DNA of 5,561 nucleotides from Treponema sp. (lineage in GTDB: Bacteria; Spirochaetota; Spirochaetia; Treponematales; Breznakiellaceae): positions 1-5,561 of the forward strand of contig JAISZZ010000170.1 in the NCBI GenBank assembly GCA_031284385.1, written 5' to 3'. A program made the position numbers and the translations under genes. Shown one piece after another: positions 4,936-5,561 of the stretch (the first letter of the stretch is position 1; each line of letters opens with the position of its first letter). Under the pieces are notes generated by a model, which was given only the letters and a program-made list of their open reading frames with translations, did not search any database and was not told the DNA's origin.

Positions 4936-5561
4936 TCAATTCTCACGCTGCCATTGCAAGACTACAAATCCTGCAAACGGGACCACCAGATTGATGTCGC
5001 CATTGGCGCACCGCAGCATGATACCAGCATTTCCAACACCGGCGCCGCCGTATTGCGTGGCATCGCTGTTAAACACTTCTTGCCATAAACCGGATCTTAG
5101 ATTTTCACCATGCACGACATAACCGTTATCATAGGGATGATCGGCAAGGCTTGCGATAATCAGAAAAGATTCATATTCATCCCAGCGGCGGAACGCGATG
5201 ACACGGTTTTCGTTATGCACATGTATAATCTCAATTAAACGGCTGCGAAGCCCTGTATGAGCGCTTCGTAATGCGTTGACTTCTGAGTAAAACTGGTATA
5301 AAAACCGTCCTTCCCCGCCATTCCCCGCCATTCCCCTAATATCCTCTTTGTTTTGCAAAACCGCATTGTACTTGAACCGTTTTTGCGCTCCCACTTCCTC
5401 GCCAAAAAGAAACATCGGTATACCGGCGGAAAGCGCAGTCATACCCCACGCGAAGCGGCAACGAGCCTCAGCGTATGTACGGGTTACGGCGTACGTCAAA
5501 TCTGCCGCGTTTGATGCGACAGTGATGCCTCGTGCCGATGTGTACTGTTTCCCACTGTCTC
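4936..5561 (-). CDS. GH13 alpha-glucan enzyme, branching-enzyme-like, C-terminal part
   Basis: This is the last 207 residues of a glycoside hydrolase family 13 protein; the frame stays open to the right edge, so the 5' part, including the catalytic carboxylates of the barrel, is outside. Visible are the end of the (beta/alpha)8 barrel with GIPMFLFGEE (residues 46-55 of the visible part), which is the GH13 G-x-P-M-x-F-x-G-E-E signature, and then a C-terminal beta domain. That domain contains NRVIAFRRW, WQEVFNSDATQYGG and GVGN, ending in a strand NLVVPFAGFVVLQ. EVFNSDA-x-x-YGG-x-GVGN is characteristic of alpha-glucan branching enzymes and close relatives, so a role in glycogen or storage-glucan metabolism is likely; an alpha-amylase cannot be excluded. 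The TTG at 5499 is internal, not the start. A 10-base tandem repeat lies inside the gene (5311-5336). Confidence 0.8.
   Translation of the reverse strand, partial: DSGKQYTSARGITVASNAADLTYAVTRTYAEARCRFAWGMTALSAGIPMFLFGEEVGAQKRFKYNAVLQNKEDIRGMAGNGGEGRFLYQFYSEVNALRSAHTGLRSRLIEIIHVHNENRVIAFRRWDEYESFLIIASLADHPYDNGYVVHGENLRSGLWQEVFNSDATQYGGAGVGNAGIMLRCANGDINLVVPFAGFVVLQWQREN
5311..5336 (-). repeat. 10-base tandem repeat inside the GH13 coding sequence
   Basis: On the plus strand TTCCCCGCCA occurs twice in tandem (5311-5320, 5321-5330) followed by a partial third copy TTCCCC (5331-5336). On the coding strand it encodes the Gly/Ala/Asn-rich loop G-M-A-G-N-G-G-E-G. The unit is not a multiple of three, so gain or loss of one copy would shift the reading frame of the last roughly 130 codons. 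Confidence 0.9.

Noticed and set aside
4453..5088. 211-codon plus-strand open frame across two minus-strand genes
   Set aside because: It is antisense to the well-supported DJ-1-like and GH13 genes, with no motif or ribosome-binding site.

Overview
This window most likely comes from a spirochaete, probably a Treponema-like gut or environmental member. Three things point that way. There is a flagellar export ATPase gene (fliI) followed by fliJ. A lipoprotein signal peptide ends in the relaxed FSAC-type lipobox common in spirochaetes. There are several very long poly-G/poly-C runs in intergenic DNA, which recall the variable poly-G tracts of Treponema. The genus is an inference; only the flagellar genes are firm.

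Layout. Positions 1-138 (minus) hold the first 46 codons of a lipoprotein gene running off the left edge. Positions 139-855 are about 700 bases without a credible gene but full of structure: a G14 run (243-256), a near-tandem set of three hairpins built on GCAAGCGC/GCGCTTGC (262-362), a small palindrome (412-423), a 9-base tandem repeat inside an inverted repeat (501-539), G-rich DNA (549-613), a C15 run (660-674), and three tandem 17-base dyads (697-747). An AT-rich leader (about 781-855) then leads into fliI. fliI (856-2265) and fliJ (2290-2676) form a short plus-strand operon. All remaining genes are on the minus strand: a degenerate short-chain dehydrogenase-like protein (2696 to about 3355), a DJ-1/PfpI-superfamily protein (3619-4809), and the C-terminal part of a GH13 alpha-glucan enzyme resembling branching enzyme (4936-5561, cut by the right edge). 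A second G14 run (3444-3457) lies just upstream of the dehydrogenase-like gene.

How the genes work together. FliI and FliJ act in the flagellar type III export apparatus, FliI as the hexameric ATPase and FliJ as the central coiled-coil stalk. Their usual partner fliH and the basal-body genes normally found upstream are absent from the visible 5' flank, which instead holds repeat DNA and a divergent lipoprotein gene. The GH13 and DJ-1-like genes are codirectional and 126 bases apart, so they may be cotranscribed. No functional link between them and the flagellar pair can be seen.

The most interesting signals are the three long homopolymer runs bracketing the repeat block and the fliIJ/dehydrogenase segment, the dyad array before fliI, a dehydrogenase-like protein that has lost its nucleotide-binding glycines and catalytic Ser and Tyr at conserved spacing, and a 10-base tandem repeat inside the GH13 coding sequence. 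I see no convincing evidence for a wholly new multigene system.
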